From positions 1-9,711 of the forward strand of contig JAOQAA010000557.1 in NCBI GenBank assembly GCA_025963815.1: 9,711 bases of DNA, read 5' to 3'. Source of the DNA: Capsulimonas sp. (GTDB lineage: Bacteria > Armatimonadota > Armatimonadia > Armatimonadales > Capsulimonadaceae). The translations under genes and the position numbers were made by a program. Positions within the stretch are counted from its first letter, which is position 1; each line of letters starts with the position of its first letter. The notes beneath the pieces were generated by a model. The model was not told the DNA's origin. It searched no databases and was given only the letters and a program-made list of their open reading frames with translations. Positions 1 to 5,313 of the stretch are shown here, in pieces.

Positions 1-219
1 GACGAGGCCGCCGATCGTCCCTAAGATCACCAGCGAGACCATACGCCCGCCGTGAAATAAGACGTGGCGTTCGGGATGGATGAACCGGCGAGTGGACCCC
101 TGAGCGGCGAGGCCGGAGTAGGACGCCACGAAGACGCCGCACATGCCGATGCAGTGGGTGAAGCCGCCGGCCAGGCCCCAGGAGAAGACGAGCCAGGGAA
201 TGGTGTGCGTGGGGTTCAT
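1..219 (-). CDS. TauE/SafE (UreH-domain) family membrane protein, 3'-truncated by window edge
   Basis: The first 73 residues are visible; the rest lies beyond the left edge. The protein opens with a hydrophobic segment containing GLAGGFTHCIGMCG (residues 15-28). The G-x-x-H-C-x-G-M-C-G pattern marks the UreH-like/'sulfite exporter TauE/SafE' membrane family related to the DsbD core, where His22, Cys23 and Cys27 could bind metal or do thiol chemistry. A second membrane segment begins around residue 58 (HGGRMVSLVILGTIGGLV). The ATG lies 3 bases after the stop of the upstream lipoprotein gene and has no clear ribosome binding site, so translation is probably coupled. It is the last visible gene of the feo unit. 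In Proteobacteria such genes often sit near the ccoGHIS cytochrome oxidase maturation cluster, which suggests metal or redox work here. The exact substrate cannot be told. Confidence 0.8.
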   Translation of the reverse strand, partial: MNPTHTIPWLVFSWGLAGGFTHCIGMCGVFVASYSGLAAQGSTRRFIHPERHVLFHGGRMVSLVILGTIGGLV

Positions 220-222
220 GGA

Positions 223-633
223 TTATTTTACCGTGATGGGGAAATTTCGGACGCCGCTCTGCTTGCCGGCCTGGGCTGTGACGCGCGCCTGCCAGTCGCC
301 AGCCATGGTGAACCGTCCTGTTCCGGAGTACTGGCCGGGCTGGGTCTGTTTGCAGACGATTTCGTTCTTCGGCATCTCCATGGACGGCATCGTTAAATCC
401 ACGGTAACCGTGGCGTCCCGAAACGGCTCGCCGCGCTCATTGCCTGCGATGACGGTGAACGTAGCAGTATCCAGTTGGCGGGGCGGCTCAGGAGAGATTT
501 TTAGCTGAATATGAACGCCGCCCGCCGGCAAAGCGCCGGGCGGAGGAGACGATGGAGCGGGCGGCGCGGTCTGATGGCAGCCTGCAAGAACAAGCAGCCC
601 TATGACCACGCAGGCAAGAGATTTGAATGTCAT
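223..633 (-). CDS. YtkA/FixH-like domain lipoprotein
   Basis: A predicted 136-residue exported lipoprotein. Residues 1-19 form a lipoprotein signal ending in the lipobox VLAGC, with Cys19 as the lipid-modified residue, followed by a Pro/Ala-rich linker (20-38). Residues 40-134 form a beta-rich domain resembling YtkA-like/FixH proteins, with the Met-rich stretch TMPSMEMPKN (81-90) and the typical PGQYSGTGRFTMAGDW (99-114). The Met-rich loop could hold Cu(I), as proposed for other small periplasmic metal proteins; that is inference. The ATG at 633 overlaps the TGA of the upstream gene (ATGA). This and the signal peptide beginning exactly there decide the start over a longer in-frame option at 753. 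No ribosome binding site is visible, so expression likely depends on coupling. Family assignment is fairly firm, function is not. Confidence 0.8.
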   Translation of the reverse strand: MTFKSLACVVIGLLVLAGCHQTAPPAPSSPPPGALPAGGVHIQLKISPEPPRQLDTATFTVIAGNERGEPFRDATVTVDLTMPSMEMPKNEIVCKQTQPGQYSGTGRFTMAGDWQARVTAQAGKQSGVRNFPITVK

Positions 634-878
634 GAGTGTGAGGATGGCCGCCGCAGATGCGCGGGCGGACGCGTTTGCAGCTGGATCAATTGCGGCTTCC
701 GGTCCTCGGGTTTGACGCTGGCGGCGTTGCCGCACCCGCCGCAGCCCGGGCACCCGCCGCCGCTTTCACCGGGCGTATTCCGAAAGGCGAGCAGTTGTCC
801 CAAAATCCGTTTGCCGACCATCGCGGCGGCGACGCCGACGATGGCGAACGCCCCGATTGTTTGTGCGTCGATATGCAT
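630..878 (-). CDS. FeoB-associated Cys-rich membrane protein
   Basis: An 82-residue protein with one N-terminal membrane span (about residues 8-30) followed by GGGCPGCGGCGN, which places Cys43, Cys46 and Cys49 in a Gly-rich cluster. A membrane anchor plus a short Cys/Gly knot right after feoB is the signature of the FeoB-associated Cys-rich membrane protein family, functionally comparable to FeoC-type accessories. The cysteines may bind iron or sense redox state near the FeoB pore (inference). A GGGAGGT ribosome binding site lies just before the ATG, and the gene begins 19 bp after the feoB stop. Its own TGA overlaps the ATG of the lipoprotein gene. The basic tail after residue 52 (QTRPPAHLRRPSSHS at the end) has no recognisable domain. 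Confidence 0.82.
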   Translation of the reverse strand: MHIDAQTIGAFAIVGVAAAMVGKRILGQLLAFRNTPGESGGGCPGCGGCGNAASVKPEDRKPQLIQLQTRPPAHLRRPSSHS

Positions 879-897
879 CTCGAACCTCCCAAACGCG

Positions 898-3033
898 TTA
901 GCGCAGGCCCCAGTGCAGGGCCATCCCGACTTGATAGACGATAAAGGTTGTGAGCCACGCCAAAGCGGTCATGTAGCCCGTCATGAAGAGTGGCCATTTC
1001 CATCCGTTTGTCTCGCGCTTCACAACGGCGATGGTGGACATGCACTGCATGGCGAGTACGTAAAACACCATCACACAAACGGCGATCAGCGGCGAGAAGT
1101 AGGGATCCGCTTTCAGCTTCTTCTCCAGCGATCCCGAGATCTCCTCCGCATCGCTGTTCTTATCGCCGACACTGTAGATCGTGCCCATGGAGCTGACAAA
1201 CACTTCGCGGGCGACGAACGAGGAGACGAGGCTGACGCCGATGCGCCAGTCGAAGCCCAGCGGGCGGATCAGCGGCTCGATCAAGTGGCCAGCCTGGCCA
1301 GCGTACGAATGCGCCATCTGCTGCTGTGGCGGGGCGTCGGGCGCCTTCGGATAGGAGGTCAGGAACCAGAGTACGATGCTGACTGTGAGAATGACCGTGC
1401 CGGCGCGCTGCAAGAACAGATACGCGCGCTCCAGCATCGTCATAATGACCGTGCGTGCGCTGGGAGTATGGTATGGCGGCATCTCTAAGAAGAAGACCGG
1501 CGACGGGCCGCGCAGGAGCGTCTTTTTGAATAGCCAGGCCATGCCGAACGCCGCGATCATTCCCAGGAAATACATGGCGATCATCGTCAGGCCCGGCAGC
1601 GTGAATATGCCGAGCACGCGCTTGTTCGGAATGAACGCGGCGATCATCAGCGTGTAGACTGGGATCCGGGCCGAGCAGGACATCAAGGGCGCCACTAAGA
1701 TCGTGACGAGGCGCGACTTGCGGTCATCAATGGTGCGCGTCGCCATGATGCCCGGGATGGCGCAGGCGAACGACGAGAGCAGGGGAATGAACGACTTGCC
1801 GTGCAGCCCGACCTTGGACATGACTTTGTCCATGAGAAACGCCGCGCGGGCCATATAGCCCGTGTCTTCCAAAAGGGCGATAAAGAAGAACAGCAGCAAG
1901 ATCTGCGGCAGGAATGTGATCGTGGTGCCGACGCCGGCAATAACGCCGTTGACGAGCAGATCCTGAAGCGGCCCCGCCGCCATATGCGTGTTGACGAAAT
2001 TGCTGAGGGCGCTTACGCCCATCGCGATCCAGTCCATAGGGAGGGACGCCCAGCTGAAGATCGCCTGGAACACCAGGGACATCACGCCGAAGAAGATCAC
2101 GTAGCCCCAGAACTTATGCGTCAGGACTTTGTCGAGCTTGTCGGTCAGGTTGGCGACGGCCTTGCCGGGCTTCTTGACGGCCTGCGCGCAGATCTTGCGG
2201 ACCCACTCGTAGCGCGACTCGATCAGTGTGCTGGAAAAATCGACGCCCTGAGCCGTCAGGTTCGCTTTATCTTTCTGGACATGCTCCAGGATGGGCTTGG
2301 GCCAGCGTCCGATCTCTTCCGGGCGGGGCGTGTCCTGCATCAGCAGGCTGACGGCTTCGACGGCGCTTTGCCGCGGCTTCAGCCCCGCCTGGTCCTGAAG
2401 CATCAGCGAAAGTTCGTCGATCTCGTCTTCGACGGGCTTAGGGAGCGTCCAAATGCGCTGGGCAGGCGGCGGCGTGTTTCCCAGAACGGCGATGGCGGCG
2501 CGCAGCGTATCCAGCCCCCGCTTCTCAGAAGCGAGGACGGGAATCACCGGGACGCCAAACAGCTTGCTGAGCGTGTCGGGATCGACCTCGTGTTGCATTC
2601 GGGCGGCGACATCGGTCATGGTCAGCACGACGACCATCGGCAGGCCGAGCTCCAGCAATTGCGAAGTCAGGTAAAGATTGCGCTCGATGTTGGCGGCGTC
2701 CAGCACATGAATCACGCCGCCGGGCTGCGCGACATCTCCTTGGTGTCCAAGCAGGACATCGCGGGCGATGGCTTCGTCGGGCGAGCGCGGGGTAAGGGAG
2801 TAAAGGCCGGGAAGGTCGATCAGCGCGACGGACTCGCCGTCGGCGAGCCGCACGCGGCCTTCCTTCTTCTCAACGGTCACACCAGGGTAGTTGCCGACTT
2901 TTTGGCGCAGGCCGGTCAGGGCGTTGAAGACGGTGGTTTTGCCGCAGTTCGGATTTCCGACCAGGGCATACAAAGGCGCGGCGGCGGCTCCGTCAGAAAC
3001 GGAGCCAGCCGCCGGCAGGGGAGAGGTGGACAT
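898..3033 (-). CDS. feoB: Ferrous iron transport protein B (FeoB)
   Basis: A 711-residue inner-membrane Fe(II) importer with a cytosolic G domain. Visible: the G1 loop GNPNCGKTT (26-34), the G2 region GVTVEKKEG (51-59), G3 DLPG (73-76) and a G5-like ASEKRG (168-173). The G4 motif, normally N-x-x-D, reads TMTD (138-141), so the base-recognising Asn is Thr. A helical spacer follows (about 190-300), then the membrane core from about 308. Core marks include SSFACAIPGIMATRTIDDRK (420-439, Cys424), MSCSARIPVY (451-460, Cys453), the second gate region SSFVAREVFVSSMGTIYSVG (604-623) and a C-terminal MQCMSTIAVVKRETNGWKW (662-680). Length and motifs are normal for the family. GAGGT lies 5 bases before the ATG, and feoA ends 17 bp upstream, so it is co-transcribed and presumably iron-regulated. 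Confidence 0.97.
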   Translation of the reverse strand: MSTSPLPAAGSVSDGAAAAPLYALVGNPNCGKTTVFNALTGLRQKVGNYPGVTVEKKEGRVRLADGESVALIDLPGLYSLTPRSPDEAIARDVLLGHQGDVAQPGGVIHVLDAANIERNLYLTSQLLELGLPMVVVLTMTDVAARMQHEVDPDTLSKLFGVPVIPVLASEKRGLDTLRAAIAVLGNTPPPAQRIWTLPKPVEDEIDELSLMLQDQAGLKPRQSAVEAVSLLMQDTPRPEEIGRWPKPILEHVQKDKANLTAQGVDFSSTLIESRYEWVRKICAQAVKKPGKAVANLTDKLDKVLTHKFWGYVIFFGVMSLVFQAIFSWASLPMDWIAMGVSALSNFVNTHMAAGPLQDLLVNGVIAGVGTTITFLPQILLLFFFIALLEDTGYMARAAFLMDKVMSKVGLHGKSFIPLLSSFACAIPGIMATRTIDDRKSRLVTILVAPLMSCSARIPVYTLMIAAFIPNKRVLGIFTLPGLTMIAMYFLGMIAAFGMAWLFKKTLLRGPSPVFFLEMPPYHTPSARTVIMTMLERAYLFLQRAGTVILTVSIVLWFLTSYPKAPDAPPQQQMAHSYAGQAGHLIEPLIRPLGFDWRIGVSLVSSFVAREVFVSSMGTIYSVGDKNSDAEEISGSLEKKLKADPYFSPLIAVCVMVFYVLAMQCMSTIAVVKRETNGWKWPLFMTGYMTALAWLTTFIVYQVGMALHWGLR

Positions 3034-3050
3034 TTCTTACCTCGGGGCGA

Positions 3051-3443
3051 TCAGCCCTCGAAATCCGGTGGGCAGCGGCGAACCAGGATGGCGTCGGCTT
3101 CGCGGCGGCGCAGGGAAAGCTGGTATCCGCGGATCAGCACGGTGATCGGATCCATCAGCGGGGCGCAGCGAACAAACTCAATCTGGGTTCCGGCGGTGAA
3201 TCCCATTTCCTGGAGATGCTGGCGTACGGCGGCGTCGCCGTCCAGCGAGACCACGTGGCCGTAGTCGCCGGGGTGCATCGCGGAGAGGGGCATCATGATG
3301 TGCCCGGTCTCATCCGGAGCGCCAAAGCGCAGGTAGCTCGTCTCAATCGCCGCGCGCCGCGAATCTTCGCGGGCTCCGCGCCAGCGCTGGAACGAGGAGA
3401 AGAAATTGTCTTGTTCGGTTTTCCGGGGTGTCATGGTCGGCAT
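3051..3443 (-). CDS. feoA: FeoA-family SH3-like protein with N-terminal extension
   Basis: A small cytosolic partner of FeoB, first gene of the operon. The FeoA domain fills residues 51-122 of 130: MPLSAMHPGDYGHVVSL, then LQEMGFTAGTQIEFV and LMDPITVLIRGYQLSLRRREA, the usual order of the SH3-like fold. E. coli FeoA is about 75 residues, so roughly 50 extra residues precede the domain here; they are polar, charged and without a known motif. Three ATGs compete: 3452, 3443 and 3434. AGAGGG on the coding strand directly abuts the first, sits 9 bases before the second and is too far from the third, so 3443 is preferred; 3452 would add three residues. FeoA is thought to bind the FeoB G domain and influence transport. 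Confidence 0.9.
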   Translation of the reverse strand: MPTMTPRKTEQDNFFSSFQRWRGAREDSRRAAIETSYLRFGAPDETGHIMMPLSAMHPGDYGHVVSLDGDAAVRQHLQEMGFTAGTQIEFVRCAPLMDPITVLIRGYQLSLRRREADAILVRRCPPDFEG

Positions 3444-3494
3444 ATCAGCCATCCCTCTATAATCACAGCGTCTTGCTGTATCCGATGAAACTCG

Positions 3495-3517
3495 TCTCCG
3501 ACCTGCTTTGTCGGAGA
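3495..3517 (-). promoter_or_regulatory. Hairpin in the feoA leader
   Basis: TCTCCGAC and GTCGGAGA form a perfect 8-bp inverted repeat with a 7-base loop. It begins about 5 bases after the predicted transcription start. No U-run follows, so it is not a simple terminator. It may stabilise the mRNA 5' end or serve as a second operator. Confidence 0.4.
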
Positions 3518-3518
3518 T

Positions 3519-3532
3519 TAATGATTTCATTA
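3519..3532. promoter_or_regulatory. Candidate Fur-type operator overlapping the feo -10
   Basis: TAATGA-tt-TCATTA on the plus strand is a perfect 6-bp inverted repeat with a 2-base centre. It covers the last four bases of the feo -10 and the predicted start site. AT-rich composition and the ATAATGA/TCATTA half sites resemble Fur boxes, and this position would block RNA polymerase. Spacing does not match the E. coli 19-mer exactly, so Fur is a family-level guess supported by the genes controlled. Confidence 0.5.
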
Positions 3533-3557
3533 TGGCGCCCCAATACGGCGATGTCAA
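3529..3557 (-). promoter_or_regulatory. Sigma-70-type promoter of the feo operon
   Basis: Reading the minus strand, TTGACA (3552-3557) and CATAAT (3529-3534) are separated by exactly 17 bases. The -35 is a perfect consensus and the -10 matches five of six. Predicted start of transcription is near 3522, giving a leader of about 79 bases before feoA. It is the only convincing promoter for the leftward genes. Confidence 0.82.
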
Positions 3558-3657
3558 CGCCCTAGGATTCTTTTTCTGATTCCGCCTGCTGATACAGCTC
3601 CAATCGTTAGTCAAATTTCAAGCCGCGGCGCCCCACGGAAATAAATTCGGCGTGAGA

Positions 3658-3686
3658 TTGACATTCTATTCCTCGGTCGGTATAAT
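3658..3686 (+). promoter_or_regulatory. Consensus promoter of first tRNA-Arg gene
   Basis: TTGACA (3658-3663) and TATAAT (3681-3686) are both perfect consensus hexamers with a 17-base spacer. The expected start is near 3693, only about 6 bases before the mature tRNA 5' end, so the leader removed by RNase P would be very short. Confidence 0.9.
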
Positions 3687-3698
3687 ACACCTCGTTGC

Positions 3699-3775
3699 GC
3701 GCTCGTAGCTCAGTGGATTAGAGCGATTGCTTGCGGAGCAATAGGCCGCAGGTTCGAGCCCCGCCGGGCGCACCA
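3699..3775 (+). tRNA. tRNA-Arg (anticodon GCG), copy 1
   Basis: A 77-base cloverleaf with encoded CCA. The acceptor stem GCGCTCG pairs with CGGGCGC (one G-U), the D stem is GCTC/GAGC, the anticodon stem ATTGC/GCAAT closes the loop TTGCGGA, and the variable loop has 5 bases. The anticodon is GCG, reading the Arg codon CGC (and CGU by wobble). The T stem GCAGG/CCCGC has an A-C mismatch at its third pair, where copy 2 has A-T; the T loop also differs by one base. All other positions match copy 2. It may be slightly impaired but is otherwise intact, with its own promoter and terminator. Confidence 0.93.
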
Positions 3776-3779
3776 CTAA

Positions 3780-3823
3780 AAAGAAGCCGTTGTCCAGAGA
3801 TGGACAACGGCTTCTTTATTTTT
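3780..3823 (+). terminator. Rho-independent terminator of tRNA-Arg copy 1
   Basis: A 16-bp perfect stem (arms 3780-3795 and 3802-3817, core GAAGCCGTTGTCC) with loop AGAGAT, followed by ATTTTT. It begins 4 bases after the CCA end. The A-rich 5' foot would give a T-tract on the other strand too, so it may work in both directions. Confidence 0.93.
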
Positions 3824-3846
3824 CGTCTCCACCGGCTTGATCCCCC

Positions 3847-3875
3847 TTGACAATGGGGCGCCGGCTCGGTATAAT
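3847..3875 (+). promoter_or_regulatory. Consensus promoter of second tRNA-Arg gene
   Basis: TTGACA (3847-3852) and TATAAT (3870-3875) with a 17-base spacer, exactly 189 bases after the matching elements of copy 1. The spacer has largely diverged (10 of 17 positions differ) while both hexamers are unchanged. Confidence 0.9.
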
Positions 3876-3887
3876 ACATGTCGTTGC

Positions 3888-3964
3888 GCGCTCGTAGCTC
3901 AGTGGATTAGAGCGATTGCTTGCGGAGCAATAGGCCGCAGGTTCGAGTCCTGCCGGGCGCACCA
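3888..3964 (+). tRNA. tRNA-Arg (anticodon GCG), copy 2
   Basis: A 77-base tRNA with encoded CCA and a fully paired T stem (GCAGG/CCTGC). It is identical to copy 1 at 75 of 77 positions. The anticodon loop TTGCGGA gives anticodon GCG for CGC codons, which are visibly common in the genes of this window. Most bacteria read CGU/CGC/CGA with an ACG anticodon converted to ICG by TadA, so GCG is unusual. This copy is the better-formed of the pair. Confidence 0.95.
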
Positions 3965-3968
3965 TGGA

Positions 3969-4012
3969 AAAGAAGCCGTTACCCAGCGATGGGTAACGGC
4001 TTCTTTGTGTTT
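3969..4012 (+). terminator. Rho-independent terminator of tRNA-Arg copy 2
   Basis: A 16-bp perfect stem (arms 3969-3984 and 3991-4006, core GAAGCCGTTACCC) with loop AGCGAT, then GTGTTT. Against the copy 1 terminator, two stem base pairs have changed on both arms together, so pairing is kept. The T-tract is weaker than in copy 1. Confidence 0.88.
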
Positions 4013-4018
4013 GGGCAA

Positions 4019-4273
4019 GTCCCTATTCCCCCGGCGCTTTAGCGCGCTTTCCCCTTTTGCCCAGAGGTAAAAGGGGCGCTTATAATTATTGTCCTTGCAC
4101 GCTCGACAAGAGACAAAAAAGATATCGTCGTTCTATAACAAAGCTCTCACGCCTACGAAACGAGTGAATGGGCTGTAATTATTTGCTCCCCTTTTACCCT
4201 GCGAAGCAGCTTGCTTGGAAAAAGGGCGGGTGCCCCCTGGGCGGACGCGCTAAAGCGCCGGGGGAATAGGGAC
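4019..4273. repeat. 255-bp non-coding element with 28-bp perfect terminal inverted repeats
   Basis: Bases 4019-4046 and 4246-4273 are exact reverse complements over 28 bases (outer end GTCCCTATTCCCCCGG). Further in, 4066-4088 and 4176-4198 form a second inverted pair (20 of 23 matching, including GGTAAAAGGGG). The left arm also folds on itself: 4051-4061 with 4066-4076, 11 pairs including one G-T. The same GGTAAAAGGGG segment can therefore pair with either a near or a far partner. A TATAAT at 4081-4086 has a modest -35 (TTGCCC, 4057-4062) 18 bases upstream. No open frame is credible, and the middle (about 4089-4175) is less GC-rich than the neighbours. It fills the gap between the tRNA terminator and the ankyrin gene stop. 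It may be a MITE-like mobile element, a dispersed intergenic repeat or a structured RNA. No convincing target-site duplication is seen (GCAA left, GCAC right). Confidence 0.75.
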
Positions 4274-4277
4274 GCAC

Positions 4278-5051
4278 TTACCGCTTCGCCCCCGAGTCTT
4301 TCAATATCTGCACGATTGTGTCGGCGTGCGCCATGAGCGCGTGCTCGAGCGGGCTATGCGCGAGTCCTGGGTCCAGGTTCGGGTCCGCGCCGTTGGCCAG
4401 CAATACTTTCACCGTTTCGACGCTGCCCGAGTCCACGGCGCGGGTGAGGGCGCTGTCCCCGTCGGTGTCCTGTGTGTTCGGATTGGCTTTGTTTTTCAGA
4501 AGGAGCAGGGTTCCCTCCGAGTCGCCGCGCTCGGCCATCCACATCAGCGGCGTTTCCCCCTGCTTGTTACGGACGTTCACCATCGCGCCGCCGTCGATCA
4601 GGGCCTGAACATTTTCAATATGGTCACGGTGCGCGGCGGCCATTAACGGTGTGTTGCCGTCCTTGGTTTTGGCTTCGATATTAGCGCCCTTCGCCAGAAG
4701 CGCCTTGACCCCCACCGGAGAGCCTTCCAGCGCCGCCACCATGAGAACGGTGACGCCGTTCTTGGTTTTGGCGTTGACGTTGGCGCCATGTTTGATGAGG
4801 GCGTCCACGGCGGCCGGCTGGTTCTGTGTTTCGGCCAGCATCAGCATCGTGCGGTCCTGCGAGTCACGAGCGTCGGCGTCCGCGCCCAGCTTGATCAGGG
4901 ATTCGATCGCGGCGGCGTCCCCGTCGCCGATTGCTTTGACCATCTCACGCACCAGCGTCGTGCGACTCATCGTCGCCTGCGCCGGGATTGCCATGCTTAC
5001 GGCCAGCACGCAGCAAACGCCGGCGATCCGCCGGATGTTGTTATGGAGCAT
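4278..5051 (-). CDS. Secreted ankyrin-repeat protein
   Basis: A 257-residue protein with a Sec signal peptide (hydrophobic core about 10-22, AQA cleavage site at 24-26), then ankyrin repeats to the end. Units begin near residues 33, 65, 98, 131, 164 and 197, with a partial one from 230. The hallmarks G-A-D/N-x-N, D/N-G-x-T-x-L-M and LL-x-x-G-A recur, for example KDGNTPLMAAAHRDH (130-144) and GADPNLDPGL (221-230). Repeats give a protein-binding solenoid, here exported to the periplasm or outside; the partner is unknown. The ATG at 5051 is chosen because the signal peptide starts there and GAGGAA lies about 9 bases before it; the upstream in-frame ATG at 5147 would place 32 polar residues ahead of the signal. 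The stop lies 5 bases from the inverted-repeat element. Confidence 0.9.
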   Translation of the reverse strand: MLHNNIRRIAGVCCVLAVSMAIPAQATMSRTTLVREMVKAIGDGDAAAIESLIKLGADADARDSQDRTMLMLAETQNQPAAVDALIKHGANVNAKTKNGVTVLMVAALEGSPVGVKALLAKGANIEAKTKDGNTPLMAAAHRDHIENVQALIDGGAMVNVRNKQGETPLMWMAERGDSEGTLLLLKNKANPNTQDTDGDSALTRAVDSGSVETVKVLLANGADPNLDPGLAHSPLEHALMAHADTIVQILKDSGAKR

Positions 5052-5117
5052 CGATAAATTTCCTCGTTTTGAATACGGACCGCCCGTATGGGGCATGTCC
5101 GGAACTCTCTTCCTCCC

Positions 5118-5123
5118 ATTGTA
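5118..5123 (-). promoter_or_regulatory. Possible extended -10 of the ankyrin gene promoter
   Basis: On the minus strand TGGTACAAT combines a TACAAT -10 (five of six) with the TG of an extended -10. No good -35 is seen 17 bases upstream. The start would be near 5111, about 60 bases before the ATG. Confidence 0.35.
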
Positions 5124-5185
5124 CCACGACCTCTTTTTCCACGCCATAAGCGTTTGTAACCTGGCGTCAATCCTAGCGGGAATGA

Positions 5186-5214
5186 TTGGCGTTGTTTGCT
5201 TGGTAGACTATCAG
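5186..5214 (+). promoter_or_regulatory. Weak candidate promoter of the fasciclin gene
   Basis: TTGGCG (5186-5191) and TATCAG (5209-5214), each four of six, have a 17-base spacer and would leave a leader of about 93 bases. A TAAAAT at 5269-5274 is an alternative -10 without a good -35. The true promoter cannot be fixed by eye. Confidence 0.3.
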
Positions 5215-5313
5215 TAGCAGACGCCGATCCCGGAACTTTGTTAAGGATCGCGTCAAAGCGCTAAGACGTAAAATGCTGAAGTTCGTCGCTCAGCCACTAG
5301 AAAGATACGCACC

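Larger units (their letters stand above)
3658..4012 (+). repeat. Tandem duplication of a complete tRNA transcription unit (189-bp period)
   Basis: Promoter -35, -10, tRNA start and terminator of copy 2 each lie exactly 189 bases after their counterparts in copy 1, with no insertions or deletions. Hexamers, tRNA and terminator pairing are conserved; the promoter spacer, the 4 bases after CCA and the terminator tails have drifted. This indicates an old tandem duplication kept under selection. Confidence 0.9.

Noticed and set aside
511..1488. Plus-strand open frame (325 codons) over the lipoprotein, Cys-rich peptide and feoB 3' end
   Set aside because: It crosses three well-supported minus-strand genes and their junctions, and its translation looks like random GC-rich sequence.
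1801..3264. Long plus-strand open frame (487 codons) antisense to feoB and part of feoA
   Set aside because: FeoB on the other strand has every expected motif; the antisense product is low in hydrophobic order, rich in Arg/Gln/His and matches no family. Long antisense frames are expected opposite GC-rich genes.
3837..4070. Plus-strand open frame of 77 codons over the second tRNA
   Set aside because: It runs through the promoter, tRNA and terminator, which explain the sequence better.
4019..4273. Two-repeat CRISPR or phage attachment site next to the tRNA genes
   Set aside because: The repeats are inverted rather than direct, there is no spacer series, no tRNA 3' end is duplicated at the far side, and no integrase gene is in the window.
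5215..5313. Riboswitch in the fasciclin leader
   Set aside because: Only weak, interrupted pairings are visible and no known riboswitch core motif is present.
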